A DNA stretch of 12,773 bases from DASPXY01 sp038227745 (GTDB lineage Bacteria; Planctomycetota; Planctomycetia; Gemmatales; Gemmataceae), in NCBI GenBank assembly GCA_038227745.1, contig JBBRPS010000239.1:1-12773 (forward strand), read 5' to 3'. The position numbers were made by a program, and so were the translations under genes. Positions 1 through 7,546 of this stretch are shown piece after piece. Below the pieces are notes generated by a model. The model was given only the letters and a program-made list of their open reading frames with translations. It had not been told where the DNA came from and made no database searches. Numbering within the stretch: position 1 is the first letter of the stretch; every line of letters starts with the position of its first letter.

Positions 1-2
1 AG

Positions 3-1325
3 ATCCACTTCGCGATGGCGAAGAAAAGCTCCGACGACACGAGCCAGTTCGTCCGGCGGGATGTCGTGTCGAAGTTGCTCAAGGGGGAGTACCCCGGCAT
101 GGTTCCGCTGGGCTACGTCAACATCAACCGCGACGGCCACATCACCAAGGGTCGGGACGATCCGCAGAAATACATGATGCTGCTCGAACTCGACAGACCC
201 CTCCGGCGCGAGGAGATCGACCCGATCGACGGGCCGCTGGTCGCCCGGCTCTTCCAGGAGGCGAGCCGGGGGACGCGGTCCCTCCCGGCCCTGCGCAGCT
301 TCAGCGGGGAGCTGGGTCTGCGCGCGAAACACGGTCGGAAGCTGAGTAAGACGGCTGTCTGGAACTTGCTGACCAACCCCTACTACTATGGCGTCATCCG
401 CTATAACAGGAAGCTCTACACCGAGAACATCCAGCACGAGCCGCTCATCAGCAAGGCGCTGTTCGACCAGGTGCAGGAGGCCATCGGGCGGCGGCGGAAA
501 GGGATCTACCGCCGGCACCTGTTCACGTTCGGGGGGTGCGTGATGGTCTGCGGGGACTGCAGTTGCCCGGTCACGGCCGAGCGACAGAAGGGGTACGTCT
601 ACTACCACTGCACGCAATCCCGGGGCGGCTGCACGCAGCGCGGCTGGACCCGCGAGGAACTGGTGGGGGAACAGTTCACGGCTCTGCTCTCCCGGCTCCA
701 GCTTCCGCAGTCCTTCCTCGATTACGCCTTCCCGAAACTGAAGCAGTGCCATGCCACCCAGGCGGCATTGTCCGCGGCACGGAGGCAGAAACTACAGTCG
801 CAGCTGAACGGCTGCCACGGGCGGCTCGATCGCCTGCTGCAGATGAAACTCTCTCCGGGCAATGCGGAGGGCGCCCTCGTGTCCGACGAGGAGTACATCA
901 AGGAGAAGGCAAGGATCAGGGAGGAACTCGACACGGTGCAGCGGCAGTTGGCGGCCCAAGAGGGGCAGAGCCAGACCTGGGTCGAGGACTGCGAGCGATT
1001 CTTCTCCTTCACGCAGCATCTGGCCAGGAAGTTTGAAGAGGTGTCAATCGAGGATAAGCGGGGAGCGCTCTTCCTCGTCTGCTCGAAGCTCACCCTCAAA
1101 GACCACCGAGTGGTCGCGGAGTTCCGCGAGCCCTTCGCAGCGGTGGCGGCTTTTCCGCTGGCGGGGATGCCGGAAAGAACCCAATCCGAACGCCGGAAAC
1201 TCCTTGCCGTAGCGGAAAAACCGAAGAACGTGGAGTGTTGGCTGGGCATCCTGGACGTTATCCGAACTTTTTGGCTTACAGACAACAAAAACGTGATGCT
1301 TGGCGGCATTCCGTTTCGGCAGTGA
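3..1325 (+). CDS. Large serine recombinase, C-terminal part (5' end outside window)
   Basis: Site-specific DNA integrase/recombinase of the large serine family. The reading frame is open to the left edge (codons for I-H-F-A precede the ATG at 15), so that ATG is internal and the N-terminal resolvase catalytic domain with the active Ser is off the window. Numbering from that Met, residues 25-130 form the Recombinase domain (G-EYPGMVPLGY near the start, then the WNLLTNPYYYG block near 116-126). A zinc ribbon follows with C179, C182, C199 and C206 as likely ligands, then a coiled coil at about 255-315 (QLNGCHGRLDRLLQ, EELDTVQRQL), which in this family controls the direction of recombination. The family normally integrates or excises phages and islands, so this gene probably moves the island it sits in. 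The family call is secure. Whether the whole gene is intact cannot be seen. Confidence 0.88.
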   Translation: MHFAMAKKSSDDTSQFVRRDVVSKLLKGEYPGMVPLGYVNINRDGHITKGRDDPQKYMMLLELDRPLRREEIDPIDGPLVARLFQEASRGTRSLPALRSFSGELGLRAKHGRKLSKTAVWNLLTNPYYYGVIRYNRKLYTENIQHEPLISKALFDQVQEAIGRRRKGIYRRHLFTFGGCVMVCGDCSCPVTAERQKGYVYYHCTQSRGGCTQRGWTREELVGEQFTALLSRLQLPQSFLDYAFPKLKQCHATQAALSAARRQKLQSQLNGCHGRLDRLLQMKLSPGNAEGALVSDEEYIKEKARIREELDTVQRQLAAQEGQSQTWVEDCERFFSFTQHLARKFEEVSIEDKRGALFLVCSKLTLKDHRVVAEFREPFAAVAAFPLAGMPERTQSERRKLLAVAEKPKNVECWLGILDVIRTFWLTDNKNVMLGGIPFRQ

Positions 1326-1556
1326 TTTCGTCGCTTCTTGAATTGAAAAACGATGTGAAGCAAGGGTGTGGTACGGCGAAGGTCTCGACAAGGTTGATGA
1401 TCGCCATATGGCAGGTATCCGGCAGATGAGGATTCCTTGGATAACAGATATCTGCCTTTGCAAGCTCCATCCGTGCGCCCGGTCACCGGAACGTGTGGAC
1501 GGAAAAATCAAGCCTATTTCCTTGTCTCATTTTTCCATCTTGGGAATACTGCATTC
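1326..1556. promoter_or_regulatory. Leader of the PIN cassette with three short palindromes
   Basis: 231 bp without a convincing gene, visibly more AT-rich than its surroundings. It holds three perfect short palindromes: GCCATATGGC at 1403-1412, CAGATATCTG at 1445-1454 and CCGGT-c-ACCGG at 1479-1489. Because toxin-antitoxin operons are usually repressed by binding of the antitoxin or complex to palindromes upstream, these are candidate operators. Lying just after a large serine recombinase gene, they could instead belong to an attachment site. No promoter hexamers are clear enough to mark. Confidence 0.35.
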
Positions 1557-1700
1557 ATGAAGAAGAAGCCCGTCTCTCGTCGGCAGCATCGGGGAGACAC
1601 CGATACCTTTGCCCCGATCAACGCACGTCCCGTGCGAGTAAAACGTACCCCTCAGCAACTTGCCGCTCTCCGACAACTCTTCGGTGCCAATGAACGTTGA
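1557..1700 (+). CDS. Small antitoxin-like protein (47 aa)
   Basis: A 47-residue basic protein starting MKKKPVSRRQ and ending in a short predicted helix (PQQLAALRQLFG). I do not recognise the family. The case for a real gene is context: GGGAA lies about 10 nt before the ATG, and its 3' end overlaps the start of the PIN-domain gene by 11 nt (1690-1700), the usual arrangement of a type II antitoxin translated first and coupled to its toxin. In such pairs the antitoxin binds and inhibits the nuclease and often represses the operon. Here it is too short for an obvious separate DNA-binding domain, so autoregulation is uncertain. An upstream in-frame TTG at 1437 would give 87 residues, but the added part looks non-coding. 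Function is inferred only from position. Confidence 0.55.
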   Translation: MKKKPVSRRQHRGDTDTFAPINARPVRVKRTPQQLAALRQLFGANER

Positions 1701-2304
1701 ATCGTTCCTCGGAGTGAGCGGACGGCGGGTATTGCTCGATACGAACGTAATCATGCGCGTGGAAGATGCTCGCAGCGCGGATGTCCGCGAAGCCCTCCTC
1801 TCGTTTGCGAAGGAAAATGAGGTGTGCATTTCCGATACCGTCATGTATGAACTGCTCCGGAATCTCAATGCCAAACGGTTTCGTGAGCGTCATGCTCTTC
1901 TGCGGCGGGCAGGATTGCAATGCCTTGCAGAGAACGCAGCCGTCCAAGCCATGTTCGAGCGACTAAACTGGCTGTACCTTTCCGTGCTACGATCCGAGCC
2001 ATGGACATTCCTGCACCGCCAGCAGAATGACTTGTGGATCATCGCTGCCGGCCTTGCCAACGGCGTGCAAAGCTTTCTGACAACGGACAGATCGGCGGAT
2101 TTCCTCCCGCAGTTCTTCTCCACGGAGACATTTGTGCTTGATGAAAAGAGGAATGACTGCACCATCTGTCTCCACACTTTCCAGAATGCACGAGCGGTCG
2201 ATCAGTGGAAGCAGCTTGAGCACGATGAAGAGTGTCGCATACGACTTCCCAAGGGATACCTTGACAAGATCAAGGCGGAAAGCTGGAAAGGTCTCTCAGT
2301 TTGA
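1690..2304 (+). CDS. PIN-domain ribonuclease, probable type II toxin (VapC-like)
   Basis: PIN-fold, Mg-dependent ribonuclease of 204 residues. The four acidic residues expected for the metal site are visible: D17 in LLDTNVIM, E54 in VMYELL, D114 in QNDLWIIAA and D133 in FLTTDRSADF. The nuclease therefore looks intact. A C-terminal extension of about 65 residues beyond the core, including a CTIC motif, makes it longer than the usual VapC of about 130-140 aa. The start at 1690 was chosen because it places the LLDTN strand near the N-terminus, as in PIN toxins, and overlaps the small upstream gene by 11 nt. An ATG at 1660 would add ten unremarkable residues. PIN toxins of the VapC type cleave tRNA or rRNA to stop growth. 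The specific target here is unknown, and a non-toxin PIN role is possible. Confidence 0.8.
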   Translation: MNVESFLGVSGRRVLLDTNVIMRVEDARSADVREALLSFAKENEVCISDTVMYELLRNLNAKRFRERHALLRRAGLQCLAENAAVQAMFERLNWLYLSVLRSEPWTFLHRQQNDLWIIAAGLANGVQSFLTTDRSADFLPQFFSTETFVLDEKRNDCTICLHTFQNARAVDQWKQLEHDEECRIRLPKGYLDKIKAESWKGLSV

Positions 2305-2386
2305 ATCAACATTTCGGCGAAACAGCCCATTCCGTACTTGCACGTGCCCCTTCGTGACGGATGGGCGGGGCGAGTGGAAACAGATT

Positions 2387-3086
2387 CTAATGGAGGGGAT
2401 AGGCCACCGTCTCATCCGTCCAGCACGCACGGCAGCTGCCGCAGTGATTCCCCTGGCCCAAAGCGGGACAGGTGGCGTTCTCGTGATCGGAGACGACAGT
2501 GGACGTCAGTGGCCACCACGTCGGCGGCTTCCCGTCGATCAGATGCGCCGACAGGCGGACCTTGAGATTCTCGGGGATCTCCCCCCTTGCACGCGCGTAC
2601 CACCTTGTACTCCCGCGTGGGGAGCCAGAAGAGCACGTCCCGGACGTTCTTTGCGACAGCGCAGATATTGAGGAGATGATTTATCCCTTGAAGATCGCCG
2701 CTGTCGAAGAAGCGGAAATACTCGTCGGCGTACCACCGCACCATCGCGATCATTGCCGGCGTCCAGTCGGTGTTGAACAGCCCCTGGTAGCGCCGCTCGT
2801 AGACCACCTGCACGTTCTTCATGCGGAACAGATTGTCCATTGCGTAGCACTCGCTGCAGACCGTGCCTTCCCTCTGTGCCAGGACGGACCCTATCCGGCA
2901 GCGGCGGGCGGGTATTCCCCACGCCGGGCACGGCATCTTGCTCGGGTAACTGAACCCGCCCACGATCAATTCGGCCAGCCTCTTGCGAGAGACGCGGGCG
3001 ATGTCCCTGTTGAGTTGATCTTGGTCGCCGGGATAGAGCGGCACCTCACGGTCCTCGGGCCGTTGAGCGATGGGCAGGGAGAGCAT
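2387..3086 (-). pseudogene. GP88-family protein gene broken by a one-base frameshift
   Basis: The minus-strand frame from ATG 3086 encodes a protein resembling the phage 'gene product 88' (GP88) family, whose function is not established. Recognisable blocks are FSYPSKMPCPAWGIPARRC (45-63), VCSECYA with C77/C80, YFRFFDSGDLQ (123-133) and FWLPTREYKVV (153-163). Just after this, a run of six G (2581-2586, read as C on +) shifts the frame and the zero frame ends in nonsense at 2412. Removing one G restores family-like sequence: GEIPENLKVRLSAHLIDG, then CPALGQGNHCGSCRACW and a stop at 2387-2389, giving about 232 residues. The total span is 3n+1 bases, as expected for a single insertion. It may be a true null mutation or a sequencing error in the homopolymer. 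The start lacks a strong Shine-Dalgarno sequence. Confidence 0.72.
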
Positions 3087-3337
3087 CGTGCCCGGAGCCT
3101 ACGGCGCAGTCGTCGCCAAACAAGACGGCCGGCGTCCTTCTGGCAGGGTCCTTCGCCAGCCGGAGATCGCAGCCGAACGCACGGATCACTCGACGAAGAA
3201 CGGGATCACGACCGCAAGCCCTGGAGCCCGGGGCCGACGCGCTCCGCGTCCCGTGCTCGCGTTCTGCTCATCTCCACTACTGTTCCAGCGACGGCTCGAT
3301 GACTCGCTGCAATGCCCTCTCTCCCTTTCACTCAACC
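3087..3337. other. Intergenic region with no recognisable gene
   Basis: 251 bp between the ATPase stop and the GP88-type start, all downstream of the ATPase on the minus strand. Short frames exist, including one of 21 codons starting MSRTRARD and another ending just inside the GP88 gene, but none has a ribosome-binding site and recognisable content together. I see no clear terminator hairpin with a T tract and no promoter I would defend. Confidence 0.4.
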
Positions 3338-6300
3338 TCAATCCTCACCCATTTCGAACAGCACTCCACGAACGGGCCAGACTCCTCGAATTTTCCTTTC
3401 CGTGATCACGATGGGGTCGTGCGGGTCAACCGGATTGGGACTGTCCAAGACCCATTGCCGCCCGGCGAAGAACACCCGCTTGATGACATGTCCCTCCTCG
3501 GTGGTCTCAAGAACCGCCAAACTTCCCTTCAGCACCTTCGCGTCCCGAACAGTGTGCTTGTCGGCGACAAGGACTTTCTGGCCATGCCGGGCGATCGGAT
3601 CGAGGCTGGTGCCTTGGATGGTGATGGCATACAGCTTCTTGACCATCTCGGGATCGAAATCGCTGCGCGGCTGCCACTCGGCAATCGCCGTCCCGTTTCC
3701 GGCCTTCGCGGTCCGGCTCGGCTCATAGAGGACGCCGATCACTTTCCGGAGAGCCACCTCGGCCTTGTCAACCGAGAGCGACGGGATGGCCTTCACCGGG
3801 TTGATGGACTGCAAGATGAAGCGATCTCCGTCAGACCAAATTTCGCGCAGGAGTCGGTTCCCCTTGGTATCCATCACCGCGGCCAATTCTCCGTCGGCGA
3901 CCGGCACCTCATCGGATGCGAGGAGAGCCCACTGCCCGCGCCGGGCGACTGGTTCCAGCGTCTCTCCCGCGACAAGCACCGCTCCTCCTGGCGCCAGGCG
4001 CGTGAGCCACACCTCCTCGACCATCTCGACAATGCAGCCGTTCGTTCGGGCGGCAGCCCGTCCGAGCACAGGGATCTCCATCGCTTCGTCCCATGTGGCT
4101 TCCGGGCAAACGCCCTTGAACTGCAGAATCGGTATTAATCCCACAGTGGCAGTCGCGGGGGGCATAACCGCCGTCGCACGCCGTTGATGCGCCCGCAGCC
4201 GGTCCAGTCTGCAGAGTTCGTTCTTGAAGGCGGCATCGCACTCGCGCAGTTCCCTGAGACATTCCCGAACCATCGGCTCCGTCAAGTCCCCCTCCGTCAG
4301 CGCATGCGAGCCGGGATCGAGGACGCGGGCCACTCTCTGGTCCTTGAACTTCGCCACGATCTTCTGCTGGCCACTCCCGGACAGCGGGTGGGGGGCGGCG
4401 ACGGCGGCGTAGTTCTCCAGGGATTGCGCGAGGTTGCTGCGCATGAAGAACGGGCTGGGACTGTAGGCATCCAGCGTGATCAGCACTTCCTCGCGGTACT
4501 TCCGCAGTTCCGTCGGTGCATTCGTCCAGGCACGCCCCGCCTCCTCCTCGGCGCGATCGAGCCGATCACCGGGACGCCAGGAGATGCAGCGCGCCTGCGC
4601 ACGCGGGTTCAACTCGATGAGCTGCCCGTTCTGGAAATCATGCTTGCAATGATTCAGGTACTGACGCTGGTGGGTTGCCAGGACGATCTGTGTCGTCTCC
4701 AATTTCGGCTTGAGGATGTGCGCGGACCACGCCTCGCGGTGGTCGTCATCGAGCGAGAGGATCGGGTCATCCATGACCACGAAGCCGAGCCCGCCGGGGT
4801 GCTGGTCGAGTAGGGCGAAAAAGAACGAGAGCGTAATGGCCCGCTGGAGCCCGGCGTTCGCGTAGTGCTGACCGGGCACCTCAAAGTCGCCGCCCGACAG
4901 GTACGCCTCGACCGTCCTGTCCCTCCCCGTCCCCATGACCAGGCGTGCGGGAGAAAGGCCGCTCGAAGACTCTGGGTAGAGCAGCTGACAGTGCGCCAGT
5001 GTCTTCTCCCTGATGGCGCCGAAAATGTCTCCGACCTGCCGCGCTGCGTACTTCAACAGCCCCTTGATGTCCTCGATGCTGGATTTCATCGCGTCCAGGT
5101 GTGCCAGCTGCTCCTCAGCCGCCGCGATGGTGTTGCGCAGTCTGTTGGCGGACCGGAGTTCATCCCGCACGGGGGTCAATGGGATGATGTCCGCAGCAGC
5201 CTGCTTGCCCCGGGAAAGGGTCGCACAGAGGGAGGGGGGCTCGCCGGCCGGCAGCGCGGTCACGGCCACTCTCAGAGCTTCTTCCGCACGGGCGAGGTGC
5301 AGCTCTGCCCATCCGAGAATCGCAAGAGCGCGCCGGGCGAGCAGGAGCGTCGCCGTGAAACCGGCTGCGTGTGCTTTGAACGGGTCGTCGGCGTCGGCCG
5401 GAACGACCTCCTCGTCCTCGCAGACAACAGGAGCGAGCCCGGCAGCGATCGATCTCACCGACGCATCGACAGCGCCGATGACCGAGGTGAGTTCGGGGCC
5501 GATCGTGTCGCGCAGGTTCTCCCAGTCTTCGCGAAGACGGTCGGCGGGATCGTTCCTCGCAATATCCCGCAGGGCAAGCGGGAGGATAGCGTCCAGTTCC
5601 TCCTCCAGATCGCGAAAGAATTCCTTCACTTGGCGCAACAGGTCCGGGTCGAGCGCCTGCAGGGCCGTGAGTTCCCCATGCACCGGTAGGTCCGTGATCG
5701 GTTGATCGCAGACGGGGCACACGGGTGGGTCCGCCAGAGGATACTGCGCAGCCTGGATCAGCAAGCTGGACTTGCTGCCCCGCTCCGTCTCCTTCCGCCA
5801 CCACTGCAGTCGGTTGGCGATGCGCCTTTTCGCCGACGCGACGAACGCGCTGGTCGCCTCGAAAAGAGCGGCGAGCCGAACCGAGGGAGGCTCGTCTTCA
5901 GACCCAGACAGGGCAACCTGCAACCGCAGGTCGGACAGCGATGGGAACGTGTGCCACACGCCCTTCTCCAGCAGCATGACCGCGCTGGTGAGGGCATCGG
6001 CAAGTCCGCCGTGCGTCGGCGTGTCGGCTGTCGCCAAACCGAGCAGGTGAGCCAGGTCGCGCTCAGCGGTTTCAATGACTCGGGTGATGGCCTGTTCGGC
6101 ATCATCGATGGCCTTCACGCTCGGGTGACTCAGCGCCGACAGGCCCGCGACGTCCGCCCTGGCCGGAAGTTCCTCGCGCACCTTGGCGGAAAGAGGGCCC
6201 AGCTTCTGGCGCAGTTCCGCCCACTGGGCATCAATCCGTTCCTTTTCCGCGTTCGCAAGGATCGTCCGGTTCCGTCCCAAGAGGCCTGCCAACTCCCCGA

Positions 6301-7162
6301 TGTTCTCCAGGTCATCGTATCCCAGCATCAGGCTCAGGAGATGCCGCGTGTTCGACGCACTCTCGATGCTGCGGCGGGCGAAGATTGCCGGAGCGAGGAG
6401 CGACAGCTGGACATCCAGGGGTTGAATGCCGTGGGCGTCGAGCGCCGGACAAGGCCCCCAAGTCGCCCCATCGCTGCTCGACTCCAGAGCACCCGGGGTA
6501 CTCCTGCGCAGGTGCAGCTGCCTCCCGTCCGTCGAGCGCAACTCGATGCGGGCCCAGCACGCCGGGGTTACCCGACGGGGATCATCCGGCGGAAGCGTAT
6601 GGATGACCGGCCAGTCCTTGATTTTTGACGACTTCCCGGAACTCTTCGGGATGGAGTAGAGGGGAGCCTGATCCAGTCCTTCGTCGGCGTCGGTTGCCGT
6701 CTGGCCGGTCAGCACCCACCCCACGGCACTCAGCAAGCTGCTCTTGCCGCTGCCATTCGGCCCGAAGATGAGCGTGGACTTCCCCTCAAACGAGAACGTG
6801 AACACCTCACCATGGGGGGCGATCCCGCGAATGGATTGGCACCGAAGCCGCAGCAGACGCCAGCCCGGGGGACTGCCCTTGGCGACGCCTCCTGTGACGG
6901 GGCGCCCCTCGTTCTCAGCAATCCCAGACGGCCTCGGCTGACCTTCCTCTGCCGTGCGGGCAGCCGCCATGTAGAGCCTGCGCAGCGCGTGTGCCTGGTC
7001 TGTCCCCGAACGTCCCCGGAGATCCTCGTAACGGTCCGCGACAACGCTCAGCAGGATGGTGGTCGGTTCGGCAAGCGGGCCAATCGTCAGATCGCCGGAG
7101 GATAACGCTCCTCCGCACAGAAGCTTGTCCAGCGCCGCCTGTGATTGAGGACTGGCCTGCAT
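3338..7162 (-). CDS. SMC/Rad50-like zinc-hook ATPase fused to tandem LexA/S24-like domains
   Basis: Predicted 1274-residue cytoplasmic ATPase. Residues 105-145 give the N-terminal ABC/SMC lobe with P-loop GPNGSGKSS (134-142). A CPVC zinc hook sits at 482-485 between helical arms. The C-terminal lobe has a diverged signature NAGLQRA (769-775), Walker B GFVVMDDP (793-800) with a following D-loop, and an H-loop His831 in LATHQ. After a helical stretch, two LexA/S24-like domains follow: about 1007-1147 and 1148-1274. The first keeps the LexA-style PVLGRAAA region (from 1031), but T1068 and R1106 replace the catalytic Ser and Lys. The second has GTSLDP (S1186), VIKRV (K1228), the PIVI..R.I.GV ending of LexA, and an Ala-Gly (1154-1155) 32 residues before the Ser. 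ATG 7162 is chosen over GTG 7171 because GAGG lies 8 nt before it and the GTG overlaps that site. It lies downstream of hsdR, so a defence or DNA-damage role is inferred. Confidence 0.85.
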   Translation of the reverse strand: MQASPQSQAALDKLLCGGALSSGDLTIGPLAEPTTILLSVVADRYEDLRGRSGTDQAHALRRLYMAAARTAEEGQPRPSGIAENEGRPVTGGVAKGSPPGWRLLRLRCQSIRGIAPHGEVFTFSFEGKSTLIFGPNGSGKSSLLSAVGWVLTGQTATDADEGLDQAPLYSIPKSSGKSSKIKDWPVIHTLPPDDPRRVTPACWARIELRSTDGRQLHLRRSTPGALESSSDGATWGPCPALDAHGIQPLDVQLSLLAPAIFARRSIESASNTRHLLSLMLGYDDLENIGELAGLLGRNRTILANAEKERIDAQWAELRQKLGPLSAKVREELPARADVAGLSALSHPSVKAIDDAEQAITRVIETAERDLAHLLGLATADTPTHGGLADALTSAVMLLEKGVWHTFPSLSDLRLQVALSGSEDEPPSVRLAALFEATSAFVASAKRRIANRLQWWRKETERGSKSSLLIQAAQYPLADPPVCPVCDQPITDLPVHGELTALQALDPDLLRQVKEFFRDLEEELDAILPLALRDIARNDPADRLREDWENLRDTIGPELTSVIGAVDASVRSIAAGLAPVVCEDEEVVPADADDPFKAHAAGFTATLLLARRALAILGWAELHLARAEEALRVAVTALPAGEPPSLCATLSRGKQAAADIIPLTPVRDELRSANRLRNTIAAAEEQLAHLDAMKSSIEDIKGLLKYAARQVGDIFGAIREKTLAHCQLLYPESSSGLSPARLVMGTGRDRTVEAYLSGGDFEVPGQHYANAGLQRAITLSFFFALLDQHPGGLGFVVMDDPILSLDDDHREAWSAHILKPKLETTQIVLATHQRQYLNHCKHDFQNGQLIELNPRAQARCISWRPGDRLDRAEEEAGRAWTNAPTELRKYREEVLITLDAYSPSPFFMRSNLAQSLENYAAVAAPHPLSGSGQQKIVAKFKDQRVARVLDPGSHALTEGDLTEPMVRECLRELRECDAAFKNELCRLDRLRAHQRRATAVMPPATATVGLIPILQFKGVCPEATWDEAMEIPVLGRAAARTNGCIVEMVEEVWLTRLAPGGAVLVAGETLEPVARRGQWALLASDEVPVADGELAAVMDTKGNRLLREIWSDGDRFILQSINPVKAIPSLSVDKAEVALRKVIGVLYEPSRTAKAGNGTAIAEWQPRSDFDPEMVKKLYAITIQGTSLDPIARHGQKVLVADKHTVRDAKVLKGSLAVLETTEEGHVIKRVFFAGRQWVLDSPNPVDPHDPIVITERKIRGVWPVRGVLFEMGED

Positions 7163-7170
7163 GGAAAACA

Positions 7171-7174
7171 CCTC
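7171..7174 (-). promoter_or_regulatory. Shine-Dalgarno site of the ATPase gene
   Basis: GAGG on the minus strand, 8 nt before the ATG at 7162. It decides between that ATG and the in-frame GTG three codons upstream (7169-7171), which overlaps the site and so cannot use it. Confidence 0.6.
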
Positions 7175-7323
7175 GGAGGCTATCGGGCGTGCAGAGCGCT
7201 CACCCTGATCCTGACGAAGAGCGGGGCGTCGCCCGTTTTGGGGAACCTGGGAGCCTCCAGCCCCAGCGGTTGATTAGACAACCCCCGGGTTGGCAGAGTT
7301 CGCAGATTTTTTCACCACTCGCC

Positions 7324-7346
7324 TGTACAGGGAATCAAGTGTACAG
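7324..7346. repeat. Paired TGTACAG boxes, candidate operator
   Basis: TGTACAG occurs at 7324-7330 and again at 7340-7346, about 160-180 bp upstream of the ATPase start. TGTACA is itself palindromic, and the 16-bp spacing places both copies on nearly one face over one and a half helical turns. The same AGTGTAC heptamer as the second box occurs at 10627-10633, upstream of hsdR. A regulator-binding role is a guess from placement and symmetry only. Confidence 0.3.
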
Positions 7347-7546
7347 AAGTTGGCGCCTCGGCGGAAGACCAGTTTGACCCGCGGCAGATTGCCGCGTGCC
7401 AACAAGCATCGTCGCCCCAGGCATTCGTCCATCAACACGAACCACTCGCTTCGCTCCCCTTCCCGAAGCGCGGGGGGCGATGTTGGCGCGTGTCGCTCTG
7501 GGCCAGGAAGCGGCGCAGCAGGGCGCCACCTTCAAAATCAGACAGA

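Larger units (their letters stand above)
7163..7546. other. Leader region between hsdR and the ATPase gene
   Basis: 384 bp with no convincing gene. Its length suggests the ATPase gene has its own promoter rather than simple coupling to hsdR. Visible structure: two TGTACAG copies at 7324-7330 and 7340-7346, start-to-start 16 bp, the first within the palindrome CTGTACAG; a hairpin CGCGGCA-GAT-TGCCGCG at 7380-7396; and a hairpin CGCTTCG/CGAAGCG at 7448-7454 and 7465-7471 with a 10-nt loop. Neither hairpin is followed by a T tract on either strand, so neither is called a terminator. A minus-strand frame of about 60 codons in this gap (LARGNLPRVKLVFRRG and onward) stays open but resembles nothing I know. 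Confidence 0.5.

Noticed and set aside
722..1486. Minus-strand frame of 254 codons opposite the recombinase
   Set aside because: Lies antisense to the zinc ribbon and coiled-coil region of a secure gene; no family resemblance.
2579..2588. Programmed -1 frameshift at the G run in the GP88 gene
   Set aside because: Restoring the family frame needs a +1 (or -2) shift; a -1 slip does not give the conserved C-terminus.
4865..6628. Two long plus-strand frames opposite the ATPase
   Set aside because: Compositional shadows of the minus-strand gene; no recognisable protein content.
7169..7171. GTG start of the ATPase
   Set aside because: It overlaps the GAGG ribosome-binding site that serves the ATG at 7162.
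7380..7471. Two hairpins as rho-independent terminators for hsdR
   Set aside because: Stems are good but there is no T tract after either one on either strand, and the longer loop is unfavourable.
1326..7546. CRISPR array or tRNA gene in the intergenic gaps
   Set aside because: No regularly spaced repeats and no cloverleaf-like sequence were seen in any gap.
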